Assembly: GCF_002902525.1 (NCBI RefSeq) | Contig: NZ_PPQZ01000043.1 | Coordinates: 50,679-114,678 of the forward strand | DNA from: Mammaliicoccus stepanovicii | GTDB taxonomy: Bacteria > Bacillota > Bacilli > Staphylococcales > Staphylococcaceae | Direction: 5' to 3' | DNA: 64,000 bases | Part shown: piece by piece, positions 45,815 to 54,063 of the stretch | Layout: every line of letters begins with the position of its first letter | Position numbering within the stretch: position 1 is the first letter of the stretch | Notes under the pieces: generated by a model | What the model saw: the letters and a program-made list of their open reading frames with translations, nothing else | The model's database searches: none | What the model was told of the DNA's origin: nothing | Translations under genes and position numbers: made by a program

Positions 45815-47197
45815 ATGGAAGATAATCATTTAAAAAGAGGCCTGAGTTCTCGTCAAGTACAGATGATTGCACTTGGTGGGACAATTGGTGTAGGTCTATT
45901 TATGGGTGCTTCAAGCACAATTAAATGGACAGGTCCATCTGCAATCTTTGCTTATTTAGTTGCAGGTCTATTCTTATACTTAGTGATGAGAGCGATGGGA
46001 GAATTAGTATACTTATATCCAACAACAGGTTCGTTCGCAAACTATGCAAGTGACTACTTACATCCAGTTGCAGGATATTTAACAGCATGGAGTAATATTT
46101 TCCAATGGATTGTTGTAGGTATGAGTGAAGTCATTGCAGTTGGTCAATATATGCAATTTTGGTGGCCGGAATTGCCTACATGGATACCAGGTGTCATTGT
46201 CATCGTAACTTTAGCAGCAGCAAATTTAACGTCTGTTAAAGCATTTGGGGAATTTGAATTTTGGTTTGCAATGATTAAAGTTGTGACAATTATCCTTATG
46301 ATTGTTGCAGGTTTCGGACTTATATTCTTCGGGTTGGGGAATCATGGAAACGCAATTGGGTTAGGAAACTTAACTGAACATGGTGGTTTCTTCCCTAAAG
46401 GAATCGTAGGCTTCTTCTTCGCATTATCAATGGTTGTTGGATCCTATCAAGGTGTTGAGTTAATCGGTATAACAGCTGGTGAAACTAAAGACCCTCAAAA
46501 AAATATTAAAAAAGCTGTAAACGGAGTTATATGGCGTATTCTAATATTCTATTTAGGGGCAATTTTCGTTATTGTTACTGTTTATCCTTGGGATGAATTA
46601 GGTTCTGTAGGTAGTCCATTTGTGGCTACATTTGCAAAAGTAGGTATTACAATTGCTGCTGGATTAATTAACTTTGTTGTTATTACAGCTGCTATGTCAG
46701 GTTGTAACTCAGGAATATTCAGTTCTAGTAGAATGGTTTATACATTAGCTCAAAAAGGGCAAATGCCAAAAATATTTACAAAAGTTATGAAAACAGGTGT
46801 ACCATTCTTTGCTGTTTTAGCAATTTCTATTGGTATCTTCCTTGGTGTTATTTTAAACATTGTATTACCGTTAATAATTGATGGTTCAGAAAACATATTC
46901 GTTTACGTATATAGTGCGTCTATTCTACCAGGTATGGTCCCATGGTTTATGATTTTATTAAGTCATATTCAATTTAGAAGAAACCATGCAGATGAACTTA
47001 AAGATCATCCGTTCAAAATGCCAGGTGCACCATTTACAAACTATATTACATTAGGCTTCTTCACATTAGTCCTAATCGGTATGCTATTTAATGGTGAAAC
47101 AAGAGTCTCAGTTATTATAGGTATAGTATTCTTATTAATAATGGGCATTATCTATTTCTTAAGAGGTTATCATAAGGTAGATAGAGGAGAATATTAA
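45815..47197 (+). CDS. Amino acid permease (APC superfamily, CycA/AnsP-like)
   Basis: 460 residues, 12 membrane segments. LKRGLSSRQVQMIALGGTIG at the start is the AAT-family TM1 motif with the substrate-binding GTIGVGLF loop, and the AGETKDPQKNIKKA loop near residue 235 is also typical. Members carry D-alanine/glycine/serine, asparagine or proline; which one cannot be told. The cre-like site upstream suggests carbon catabolite control. Confidence 0.9.
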   Translation: MEDNHLKRGLSSRQVQMIALGGTIGVGLFMGASSTIKWTGPSAIFAYLVAGLFLYLVMRAMGELVYLYPTTGSFANYASDYLHPVAGYLTAWSNIFQWIVVGMSEVIAVGQYMQFWWPELPTWIPGVIVIVTLAAANLTSVKAFGEFEFWFAMIKVVTIILMIVAGFGLIFFGLGNHGNAIGLGNLTEHGGFFPKGIVGFFFALSMVVGSYQGVELIGITAGETKDPQKNIKKAVNGVIWRILIFYLGAIFVIVTVYPWDELGSVGSPFVATFAKVGITIAAGLINFVVITAAMSGCNSGIFSSSRMVYTLAQKGQMPKIFTKVMKTGVPFFAVLAISIGIFLGVILNIVLPLIIDGSENIFVYVYSASILPGMVPWFMILLSHIQFRRNHADELKDHPFKMPGAPFTNYITLGFFTLVLIGMLFNGETRVSVIIGIVFLLIMGIIYFLRGYHKVDRGEY

Positions 47198-47237
47198 ATT
47201 TGTACATTAAATTTAAATGAACTTAATAAATATATAT

Positions 47238-47287
47238 AAAAACCGTAAAATTTCTTTTCTTAGAAAAGGAATTTTACGGTTTTTTCG
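47238..47287 (+). terminator. Terminator after the amino acid permease
   Basis: AAAAACCGTAAAATT / AATTTTACGGTTTTTT with an inner CTTTTCT/AGAAAAG pairing. Confidence 0.9.
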
Positions 47288-47342
47288 TTCTAAGTAGCCA
47301 GACTGACAAATCTAGCAAAATAGCTCATCATTATTTTTATTT

Positions 47343-48263
47343 CTACTTAACTTTTCTATGAATGTTACTTACAAATTCAATGAATTTTGTTCTGAATTGT
47401 TTATTATCAGCATGCATGCAGACTTTTACTCGTCCTTCATGACTAAATTCGGTAAGTGTACATCCGGCTGCATGTCCTTCTGTAATAACTGTAACGTTGG
47501 CTTGTTCTGTTATAAATATTTCTGGATATAATAAATAAAAGATCGTACATAGGTCGTGAATAATATGTTCATGGTCTTCACCTGAATTAACGTCATTATA
47601 GACATCGAGCATTTTGGTAATCATTTGTCCAAAGTCTCCCATGGTTTCAATTGTCTTTATGTCATTAAAGTTAATCATCGTTTCTCGTGTCACATCTAAA
47701 CCACACATCACGATTGGTATATCAATATTAAACACTATATGAGCGGCATGTGGATCAGCATAAATATTAAATTCAGCTACAGGTGTAGCATTTCCCCCTA
47801 CAGCAGCGCCTCCCATTAATACGATTTCTTTTATATTGTTTTTAGTTTCTGGATAAAGTGAAAGCAGTAATGCAATATTTGTTAGTGGTCCAATTGGTAC
47901 TAATGTGATGGGTTCTTCAGATTGCATGATCGTGTTATACATAGCATTTACAGCATTGTCACTTATTGTGCTTAGATTTTGTGAAGTGTTAATGATATAG
48001 TTACCGATGCCATTATGTCCATGTACATGTTCAGCAGTAGACAATTTATTGAGCAAAGGTTTATTAACGCCTTGAGCAACAGGCACATTCTTATTAAAAT
48101 AATTAACAATGTCTAAAGCGTTTTTAGTTGTATGTTCAATTCCAACATTTCCCCCAATTGAAGTAATTAATCTTACATCTAGTTTGTCAGAATTTAATGC
48201 GGCAGAAATCGCAATAATGTCATCAATTCCTGGATCTGTATCAATAATAATAGGTGTTGTCAT
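47343..48263 (-). CDS. Inosine-uridine-preferring nucleoside hydrolase family
   Basis: Hydrolyses ribonucleosides to base plus ribose. IIIDTDPGIDD at residues 6-16 binds calcium and is diagnostic; GGNVGIEHTTKNA and EFNIYADPHAAH complete the site. 306 residues. ATG 48263 is preferred over the TTG two codons earlier, because of its spacing to AGGGGGA. Single gene, substrate range unknown. Confidence 0.9.
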   Translation of the reverse strand: MTTPIIIDTDPGIDDIIAISAALNSDKLDVRLITSIGGNVGIEHTTKNALDIVNYFNKNVPVAQGVNKPLLNKLSTAEHVHGHNGIGNYIINTSQNLSTISDNAVNAMYNTIMQSEEPITLVPIGPLTNIALLLSLYPETKNNIKEIVLMGGAAVGGNATPVAEFNIYADPHAAHIVFNIDIPIVMCGLDVTRETMINFNDIKTIETMGDFGQMITKMLDVYNDVNSGEDHEHIIHDLCTIFYLLYPEIFITEQANVTVITEGHAAGCTLTEFSHEGRVKVCMHADNKQFRTKFIEFVSNIHRKVK

Positions 48264-48382
48264 AGTCAATTCCCCCTAAGATTTTATAAATAGCATTATA
48301 GTTAAGTATAACAAAGTAAATACGACAGTTGGTTTTAATACCATTATTCATATTAATTCATTATCTTTAGACGGAAGGCATA

Positions 48383-48535
48383 GTGACCTATATAAAGAGG
48401 CTAATATTTTTAATTTTGGGTATATATGAGATAAGTACGATATTTGCTGTGATTGCAACTCCTGGTTGCGGTAGTGCAATTAATAACTTCGGGACAAAAG
48501 GGTGTTTAAGTTTTATATTAAAGCAAAAGGAGTGA
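48383..48535 (+). CDS. Possible 50-residue exported peptide before an XRE regulator
   Basis: GTG 48383 after GGAAGG opens a 50-codon frame. It has a basic start, a hydrophobic stretch (about residues 6-24), then ATPGCGSAINNFGTKGC with two cysteines and a basic end. The stop sits 6 bp before the downstream regulator start and overlaps its ribosome site, so coupling is possible. The ribosome site is moderate and no family is recognised, so this is speculative. Confidence 0.3.
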   Translation: MTYIKRLIFLILGIYEISTIFAVIATPGCGSAINNFGTKGCLSFILKQKE

Positions 48536-48541
48536 TTGATG

Positions 48542-48907
48542 ATGAACATTGGTAAAAAAATCAAAGAAGAACGTGAACTGAGTGGTTGGTCACAAGATGA
48601 ATTGGCAGATAAACTACATGTGACAAGACAAAGTGTCTCTAAATGGGAAATTGGGAAGTCCTATCCTGGAATTGATATACTTGTACAAATGAGTGATTTA
48701 TTTGATATTTCTTTAGATGAATTAATAAAAGGAGATAAAGAATTAAAGAAGACAATTATTGAAACATATAGAGAAGAGCCATTAAACAGAAATCAAAATC
48801 ACGATAGAGATAGACCTATGAATGGTTGGGAGTTTGCATCTCATTACTGGTGGTTAGCATTTCCTTTATTTGGAATGATTATAGCGATTTTAAGATTATA
48901 CACTTAA
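48542..48907 (+). CDS. XRE-family regulator with C-terminal membrane segment
   Basis: 121 residues. The HTH lies at 2-58 (IGKKIKEERELSGWSQDELA, then VTRQSVSKWEIGKSYPGIDI). After a charged linker the last 25 residues are hydrophobic with tryptophans (FASHYWWLAFPLFGMIIAIL), so the protein is probably tethered to the membrane. Two ATGs (48539, 48542) follow AAAGGAG. Co-transcribed with the hydrolase gene 20 bp downstream. Confidence 0.85.
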   Translation: MNIGKKIKEERELSGWSQDELADKLHVTRQSVSKWEIGKSYPGIDILVQMSDLFDISLDELIKGDKELKKTIIETYREEPLNRNQNHDRDRPMNGWEFASHYWWLAFPLFGMIIAILRLYT

Positions 48908-48927
48908 ATGTTTGAAAGGTGAGAAGT

Positions 48928-49503
48928 ATGTCGGAACAAAATTTATATATTGCACATGGTTACAATGCTAGTAGTGATAGACATTGGTTTAAATGGTTAA
49001 CTGAACAATTGAAAGAAGTTCATAGTTATATATTTGATTTCCCTGATCCTACTGAACCTGTATTAGAAAACTGGCTAACAACACTTAATCAAGAAATGGA
49101 CTTATCTAGCGGAGAAAATATTATAGTTGCCCATAGTTTAGGTGTGATTACAGTATTAGATTATTTATCCAAGTATGAAGGAGAGTTAAATGTTAAAGGA
49201 TTAGTGCTTGTAGCAGGATTTGATGAAAAAATACCGAATTTGAAAAAGTTAGATCCTTACATTGATAAAACTAATCAAAATTATGATAAAATAATTCAAC
49301 AAATTCCTTATATCGTGAGCATAGCAGGGGATAATGACCGTACTGTTCCTTATGAATTAAGTGTAAAAATGTCTAAAAATTTAAATGTTGAAGTTGTGAC
49401 TTTAAAACATGATGGTCACTTTTGTGATCGCGATGGATACGATACTTTCCCAGAAGTACGCGATTATGTTGAAAACATATTTAATAATGAGGCTGGGATA
49501 TAA
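48928..49503 (+). CDS. RBBP9/YdeN-family alpha/beta hydrolase
   Basis: Serine hydrolase of 191 residues. YIAHGYNASSDRHWFKWL opens the fold, the nucleophile elbow VAHSLGVIT is near residue 71, an aspartate is in AGDNDRTVP and the histidine in HDGHFCDRDG near the end. Family members are small carboxylesterases of unknown substrate. ATG 48928 is used, after GAAAGGTGAG. Confidence 0.88.
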   Translation: MSEQNLYIAHGYNASSDRHWFKWLTEQLKEVHSYIFDFPDPTEPVLENWLTTLNQEMDLSSGENIIVAHSLGVITVLDYLSKYEGELNVKGLVLVAGFDEKIPNLKKLDPYIDKTNQNYDKIIQQIPYIVSIAGDNDRTVPYELSVKMSKNLNVEVVTLKHDGHFCDRDGYDTFPEVRDYVENIFNNEAGI

Positions 49504-49524
49504 TGGATGCATCCCAGCCTTTGT
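49489..49524 (+). terminator. Hairpin at the end of the hydrolase gene
   Basis: AGGCTGGGAT / ATCCCAGCCT overlaps the stop codon; the T-tract is weak. It directly precedes the 121-bp repeat, matching the hairpin beside copy 1 at 20128. Confidence 0.7.
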
Positions 49525-49530
49525 CATATA

Positions 49531-49651
49531 TTGGCAGTAGATGACTGAATTGAAAATATGCTTTAAATCAAGCTTTTTTCAATTCTAGTCATCCTTGCCG
49601 GGGTGGGAAAACGAAATCTTTTTGATAAAATGAGATTTCTTTCCCACTCCC
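49531..49651. repeat. 121-bp interspersed structured repeat, copy 2
   Basis: Same length and layout as 20170-20290 with a few base differences. One stem pair differs on both sides: GTGGGAC/GTCCCAC in copy 1 is GTGGGAA/TTCCCAC here. In the first hairpin a C-A mismatch of copy 1 is a T-A pair here. It is intergenic between convergent genes. Confidence 0.87.
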
Positions 49652-49669
49652 AACATGTATAGGATAAAT

Positions 49670-50956
49670 TTATGCAGATTTATATTTTTTATTTAAAAGT
49701 TGCAACAACAACGCAGCAAAACTACCAATTAATGCAACGATAATACCAATTTTAAAGATAATGTTATAGGCATCTATTTCATGGCCTGCATAATGGTCAA
49801 GTAATGAGCCGTTCATCGTATAAACCCAAAATATTGGGGCATATGCTGTGAATGAACCAACGCTCATAGCTGAACCAGTGTATTTTTCTGGGATTTTAAA
49901 TTCAGCAATTGGCGCCAATATAACACTTTTTGAAAGAAATGTTGTCACCGAAAATGCGAATATTAGAATAATACTCATAATAAGCCCTGTATCAAAAAAT
50001 ACAACACAAGCTAATGTGATTGATGAAAACAATAGAGCGACACATATCATTTTTGATGATGATTTAAATACAAAGTCCGAAATAACACCAGCGATAACAC
50101 CTATAAAAACACCCATGAGTCCAGTGTTCAAAATACCAAACAAAGCTGTTTGTGCAGTAGAAAGTTTATACAAACTTTGTAAATAAGGTACACTATAAAT
50201 TAAAATGATATAACACCAATAAATCGACATTGCACTAACAGATGCTAACCAAACTCTTGGTTGTAATAGTACATAAACTAAGCCTTTAAGTGCGTCTAGT
50301 GCTTTTTCTTTTTGAGAAATATTAACAGTTGTTTCTGAGTCCTCTTTAGCGATACCATTTTTAGGTACATATTTGATGATTAGTAAGATGAGAGGGATAA
50401 TGAGTAAATTATAAACGAACATACCACCTTTAAAGACGATGATACCACTAATCAGTGCCATAATACCAACAAGTAACAGGTTCATCAACATTTCTTGTGC
50501 GCGTCTAATAGACTCTAGTAAACCAAAGCCTAAAGCCTTCTTCTTGTCATCAGTAAAGAAGATAACACCATTTAATACTGCTGGCCAAAAGAATGCATCA
50601 ATGAGTCCCCAAATCACAGCGATCACTTTTAATACTGCAAAACTAGGTGTGAAAAATACAATGATACACATCGTAATAAATCTAACTGCTAACCCAAAAA
50701 TTAAAATAGAACGAATAGAAAAACGATTATTTATCCAGCCACCTGGAATATAAAAGAATACAGATATACCAATTAGTCCAAATATTGCCCCAAGTTCAGC
50801 ATTACTTACGTTTAATACTTCTAACAATAAATTATAAAATGTACCTTTAAATGCTTCAAATCCGGAATAAATTAATTGACCGGCAGTTATGACTGACAAG
50901 AATCCAATAAGTGCCTGTTTATTTTCTAATCCTAATTTATCAATCATTTTGTTCAT
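49670..50956 (-). CDS. MFS transporter, probably partner of the adjacent GDPD
   Basis: 428 residues with 12 hydrophobic segments and a central hydrophilic loop (about 195-220). The fold opening GQLIYSGFEAFKGTFYNLLL and IGISVFFYIPGGWINNRFSI is MFS-like; the subfamily is not certain. It is 17 bp downstream of the GDPD gene in the same operon, so import of glycerophosphodiesters or export of a product is likely (inferred). Ribosome site AAGGAG. Confidence 0.82.
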   Translation of the reverse strand: MNKMIDKLGLENKQALIGFLSVITAGQLIYSGFEAFKGTFYNLLLEVLNVSNAELGAIFGLIGISVFFYIPGGWINNRFSIRSILIFGLAVRFITMCIIVFFTPSFAVLKVIAVIWGLIDAFFWPAVLNGVIFFTDDKKKALGFGLLESIRRAQEMLMNLLLVGIMALISGIIVFKGGMFVYNLLIIPLILLIIKYVPKNGIAKEDSETTVNISQKEKALDALKGLVYVLLQPRVWLASVSAMSIYWCYIILIYSVPYLQSLYKLSTAQTALFGILNTGLMGVFIGVIAGVISDFVFKSSSKMICVALLFSSITLACVVFFDTGLIMSIILIFAFSVTTFLSKSVILAPIAEFKIPEKYTGSAMSVGSFTAYAPIFWVYTMNGSLLDHYAGHEIDAYNIIFKIGIIVALIGSFAALLLQLLNKKYKSA

Positions 50957-50973
50957 AATAAATCTCCTTGTAG

Positions 50974-51717
50974 TTATTCTAAGATGTATTTTAATTTATG
51001 ACATTTGTCTGTGAAGATGCCATCAACTCCCCAATTAAATAGTTCGTTTGCTCTATCGCAAGTATTTACAGTGTAAATATTTAAAATGTAGCCAGATGAC
51101 TTTATTTCATGAATCAATGCTTTAGTTAAATTTTTATCTTCTAAGTGGATAATGTTGCTACCACAATATTCAGCAATCGTTCTCCAATCAGGATAAAAGG
51201 CATGCATTTCAAATAATACTGCTCTCTTTATATGAGGTATATATTGTTGTGCAAGCTTGAGAAGTGTGAAATTAAAACTAGAGATAATGATATCAATATC
51301 TTTATTAAATTTTTGTATATATTCTTGCAGAAGTTTAATAAATGTTATTGATAATGCGTATCCATTTTCGCCAGTTACACCTTTTAATTCTAAATTAAGG
51401 TTTATTTTATGACAGTTCGCAAAATGGATAACGTCCCAAAGTGTAGGTAGTTTTTCATTTTTAAACGAAGCATCAAACCAAAATCCAGCGTCTATATTAT
51501 TAAGCTGGTTGAATTGAGAATTACTAACTTCGCCACTAATATTTGTCGTGCGATCGTAAAAATCATCATGGATAATTACGAGCTCTTTGTCAGCAGTGAT
51601 GGCTACATCTAACTCTAACCACTTTACTTCAGGATGTTTGATGACTTCTTTAAATGAACGTAAAGTATTCTCAGGTGCTAAATCTGGAATACCTCTGTGA
51701 GCAAAAATAGTTTTCAT
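50974..51717 (-). CDS. glpQ: Glycerophosphodiester phosphodiesterase, cytoplasmic
   Basis: Hydrolyses glycerophosphodiesters to glycerol 3-phosphate plus alcohol. TIM-barrel signature FAHRGIPDLAPENTLRSF at residues 4-21, ELDVAIT with metal ligands near 36, and IHDDFYDRTTN near 50. 247 residues and no signal peptide, unlike the secreted staphylococcal GlpQ, so it needs imported substrate. The MFS gene behind it fits this. The symbol is used loosely. Confidence 0.88.
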   Translation of the reverse strand: MKTIFAHRGIPDLAPENTLRSFKEVIKHPEVKWLELDVAITADKELVIIHDDFYDRTTNISGEVSNSQFNQLNNIDAGFWFDASFKNEKLPTLWDVIHFANCHKINLNLELKGVTGENGYALSITFIKLLQEYIQKFNKDIDIIISSFNFTLLKLAQQYIPHIKRAVLFEMHAFYPDWRTIAEYCGSNIIHLEDKNLTKALIHEIKSSGYILNIYTVNTCDRANELFNWGVDGIFTDKCHKLKYILE

Positions 51718-51930
51718 ATGTCCTCCTAAGGTTGAAATTTGTTAATGATTCTCGGATAGTTTTCTCTTAATAGTACATAAAAACCCCTTTATTAAAGCAT
51801 TAAACAATAATACTCAATTCAGAATGTTTAATGGAATAAAGGGGCAAAAGCCAGAATATTAACTTAACAATATTTTACAATAATTAGGAAGCGTTTACAA
51901 TATTATACAGAATATTTTTAAAAATTATAT

Positions 51931-51966
51931 AATAAAAACGCCCTCAGCTATTGCCGAGGGCGTTGG
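51931..51966 (-). terminator. Terminator of the SceD-like gene
   Basis: AACGCCCTC / GAGGGCGTT stem; on the minus strand it is followed by TTTTTATT. Confidence 0.88.
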
Positions 51967-52003
51967 ATTTAAGTTGAATAAAAAGATTTTGTTTCGTTAC
52001 TTA

Positions 52004-52708
52004 TTATGCAGTAACCCATTGTGAAGCGCCTGCAGTGTTGTATAATTTAACAGCTGCTGCATCTTGTACATTTTCTGGTGCACTTGAAGCTGGTTGACCT
52101 TTATATTGTGCAGGTGCTACTGAATCCCAAGTTGATTGTAAGAATTGGTATTTACCTGCTGCACCTGATGATGCGTTAACAGCATGGATATCGCCACCTG
52201 ATTCACGTTGTGCGATTAATTTTAAGTGATCATTTACATTCACGTTTGAACCTTCAGAAGCTGAAGATTTAGCTTGTTGTTGTGGAGCTGCTTCTTGTTT
52301 TGGTGCTTGTTGTTGAGCTTGTTGTTGTGGAGCTTCCACTTGTGGTGCTTGTGTCGCTTGCTCATTAGCTGCAGGAGCTGGAGTTTGTTCAGCTGCTGGT
52401 TGTTCTGCTACTGGTTGTTGTTGAGTTGCAGGAGCTTGTGTGTCAGCTGCACCTGATGCATGATATTCCCAAGTAAAGTTTTGACCATCTGATTCGAAGT
52501 TATATTCGAAACCGTTTAAAGTAAAGTTAATGTCATAAGCGCCTTCTTGGATAGCATGATCATTTAATTCTGGTGAATTTGATTGAGCTAACTGAGCTAA
52601 TTGCTCTTTGTTAACGTCTTGTTCAGCTGCGTCCGCTGTGTTTGATGATGCTACTCCTGTTGCTCCGATTGCTACTGCTAATGATGATGTTAATAATGCT
52701 TTTTTCAT
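52004..52708 (-). CDS. Secreted lytic transglycosylase, IsaA/SceD-like
   Basis: 234 residues. Signal peptide (about 1-27, ending ADAA), then an acidic region with repeated NFTLNGFEYNF and NFTWEYHAS strands. A long Gln/Ala/Pro-rich linker follows (about 90-150), then the transglycosylase-like domain (155-234). That domain has the catalytic-type glutamate in IAQRESGGD near 170 and SGAAGKYQFLQSTWDS. Staphylococcal IsaA and SceD have the same plan and are WalKR targets; a matching site lies upstream. It cuts peptidoglycan glycan strands. Confidence 0.9.
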   Translation of the reverse strand: MKKALLTSSLAVAIGATGVASSNTADAAEQDVNKEQLAQLAQSNSPELNDHAIQEGAYDINFTLNGFEYNFESDGQNFTWEYHASGAADTQAPATQQQPVAEQPAAEQTPAPAANEQATQAPQVEAPQQQAQQQAPKQEAAPQQQAKSSASEGSNVNVNDHLKLIAQRESGGDIHAVNASSGAAGKYQFLQSTWDSVAPAQYKGQPASSAPENVQDAAAVKLYNTAGASQWVTA

Positions 52709-52837
52709 AAATAAAAACCCTCCGTTAGTATTATATTAATTAGTATTGTATTTTAAGATGATAATTTCTGCGTTAGTTAAAAATTCTTCCCTTTAATTTG
52801 GGACAAGACAACAATAACATAAATAAAGGCTTTGTAA

Positions 52838-52854
52838 ATTACAGTCAAATAACA
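52838..52854 (-). promoter_or_regulatory. WalR-type box upstream of the SceD-like gene
   Basis: On the minus strand TGTTAT-TTGAC-TGTAAT fits TGTWAH-N5-TGTWAH exactly. It is 130 bp before the start codon. The half-sites are short, so chance matches are possible. Confidence 0.55.
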
Positions 52855-53265
52855 AAAGATTACAATATAAAAGATATTTCGTAATAATGAATTACGTATG
52901 TCACACTTTGTAATAATACACATTAAGATACGTTTTAGCGTATTGGTTAAAATCAAAATGCTAGTATTTAATTGAGCTTGAAATACTTTCACAACAGTCT
53001 GTGTTTCTATAATTATTTTAAAAATGTAAATAATATTGAAATTCAGAGTGATATATTAAGTATTTATATACTATTGATTAACTTCCTGGTTTTAATTAAT
53101 AATTTAAAATATTGATTAAAAATTATTATTAATTATTTTATCAGATTATATTCCAGCTCTACGGCGAGTATGTTTATAGGGATTATCGATTTTTTTAATT
53201 AAAATTATCTGTTTTATTACGTTAAAACGGCATTAAATCACGTTGTGTAATATATTTGCAATGTT

Positions 53266-53282
53266 TGTAATCTTATTGTAAT
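53266..53282 (+). promoter_or_regulatory. WalR-type box upstream of the IsaB-like gene
   Basis: TGTAAT-CTTAT-TGTAAT is a perfect direct repeat with the 5-bp WalR spacing, 40 bp before the ATG. Confidence 0.6.
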
Positions 53283-53321
53283 ATTATAAGTAGATTTACA
53301 CTACCTTAGGAGATGATAAAT

Positions 53322-53843
53322 ATGAATAAATCTTTGAAAATATTTATTGCAACTAGTATTTCACTAGGAGGATTATTCGGAACGATAAATTTTAATCATT
53401 CAGATACGGGAATTGTTCATGCTGAGACTACGCCATATTATAAATACAAAGGGAACACTGGACATGATGGAAAATTTGTACTGGATTCAACATTTATAAA
53501 TGCCATTAAATATAAAGGTGTCGAAATGAATGGTTACAAGATTGTTCAACCTCAATCTGATGATGGAAATAACTATAATCATAAAAAAGCATACGATCAA
53601 CACTTCTATCTAAGTAAATCAAGCCAACTCAATTATGCAGCAAGTGTTAAATTTCCTGTTAAACGACATCACATTTCAAAATCACAATTATTAAAAGCGT
53701 ATGGAAATAACTATACTATAGAAGAAAGTGGTAATAAAACAAATTATAAATTCCTTGTAGGTAGTAATATTATCATTTTCACAATAGAAGATAACTATGT
53801 AACTACGGTGAATATTGGTGAAGATATAGGCTCAAGAATGTAA
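53322..53843 (+). CDS. isaB: Immunodominant staphylococcal antigen B (IsaB)-family secreted protein
   Basis: 173 residues with a signal peptide (about 1-32, ending VHAE). The mature start TTPYYKYKGNTGHDGKFVLD, then INAIKYKGVEMNGYKI and QLLKAYGNNYTIEE, follows the IsaB pattern. IsaB binds extracellular DNA and is exported without known enzymatic activity. ATG 53322, nine bases after TTAGGAG, is chosen over the ATG at 53313 that touches the ribosome site. A WalR-type box precedes it. Confidence 0.85.
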   Translation: MNKSLKIFIATSISLGGLFGTINFNHSDTGIVHAETTPYYKYKGNTGHDGKFVLDSTFINAIKYKGVEMNGYKIVQPQSDDGNNYNHKKAYDQHFYLSKSSQLNYAASVKFPVKRHHISKSQLLKAYGNNYTIEESGNKTNYKFLVGSNIIIFTIEDNYVTTVNIGEDIGSRM

Positions 53844-53908
53844 TTTGTATTTGGTATTAGTTGATAAGACCAGAAATTTATTATAAATGAAGGAAAAGTA
53901 TCAGAATC

Positions 53909-54005
53909 TGACAAATAGAGATCGCGAATTTGTCATGTTAAGCGTGAGATGACAAATAGAAGGCGCAAACTTGTCACGTTGAGGTCGAGGTGACAAATAG
54001 GGAAA
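53909..54005. repeat. 41-bp tandem array, family C (two full units plus start of a third)
   Basis: TGACAAATAG starts at 53909, 53950 and 53991, 41 bp apart. Within unit 1, TGACAAAT and ATTTGTCA form a perfect 8-bp inverted repeat around 11 bases. Half-motifs TGACA and TGTCA alternate. It lies between the convergent isaB-like and adh genes. Confidence 0.9.
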
Positions 54006-54008
54006 GAG

Positions 54009-54056
54009 AAAAACCGTAACATTTCTTTGTTAAGTTAAGAAATGTTACGGTCTTTA
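54009..54056 (-). terminator. Terminator of the alcohol dehydrogenase gene
   Basis: ACCGTAACATTTCTT / AAGAAATGTTACGGT stem; the minus-strand tail is TTTTTCTC. Confidence 0.88.
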
Positions 54057-54063
54057 GATTTAT

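Larger units (their letters stand above)
52709..53312. other. 604-bp AT-rich intergenic region
   Basis: No convincing gene: a 71-codon minus-strand frame (52777-52992) has no ribosome site and low-complexity sequence. The region holds the divergent promoters of the SceD-like and IsaB-like genes, with one WalR-type box on each side. Confidence 0.6.

Noticed and set aside
48383..48535. Lantibiotic precursor, because of a TPGC motif as in nisin
   Set aside because: The N-terminal half is a hydrophobic segment rather than an acidic leader, Ser/Thr/Cys are too few for rings, and no lanthionine synthetase or dedicated transporter is nearby.
52777..52992. 71-codon minus-strand frame in the IsaB/SceD intergenic region
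   Set aside because: No ribosome site, low-complexity Ile/Phe-rich sequence, and it overlaps the probable promoter and WalR-type box.
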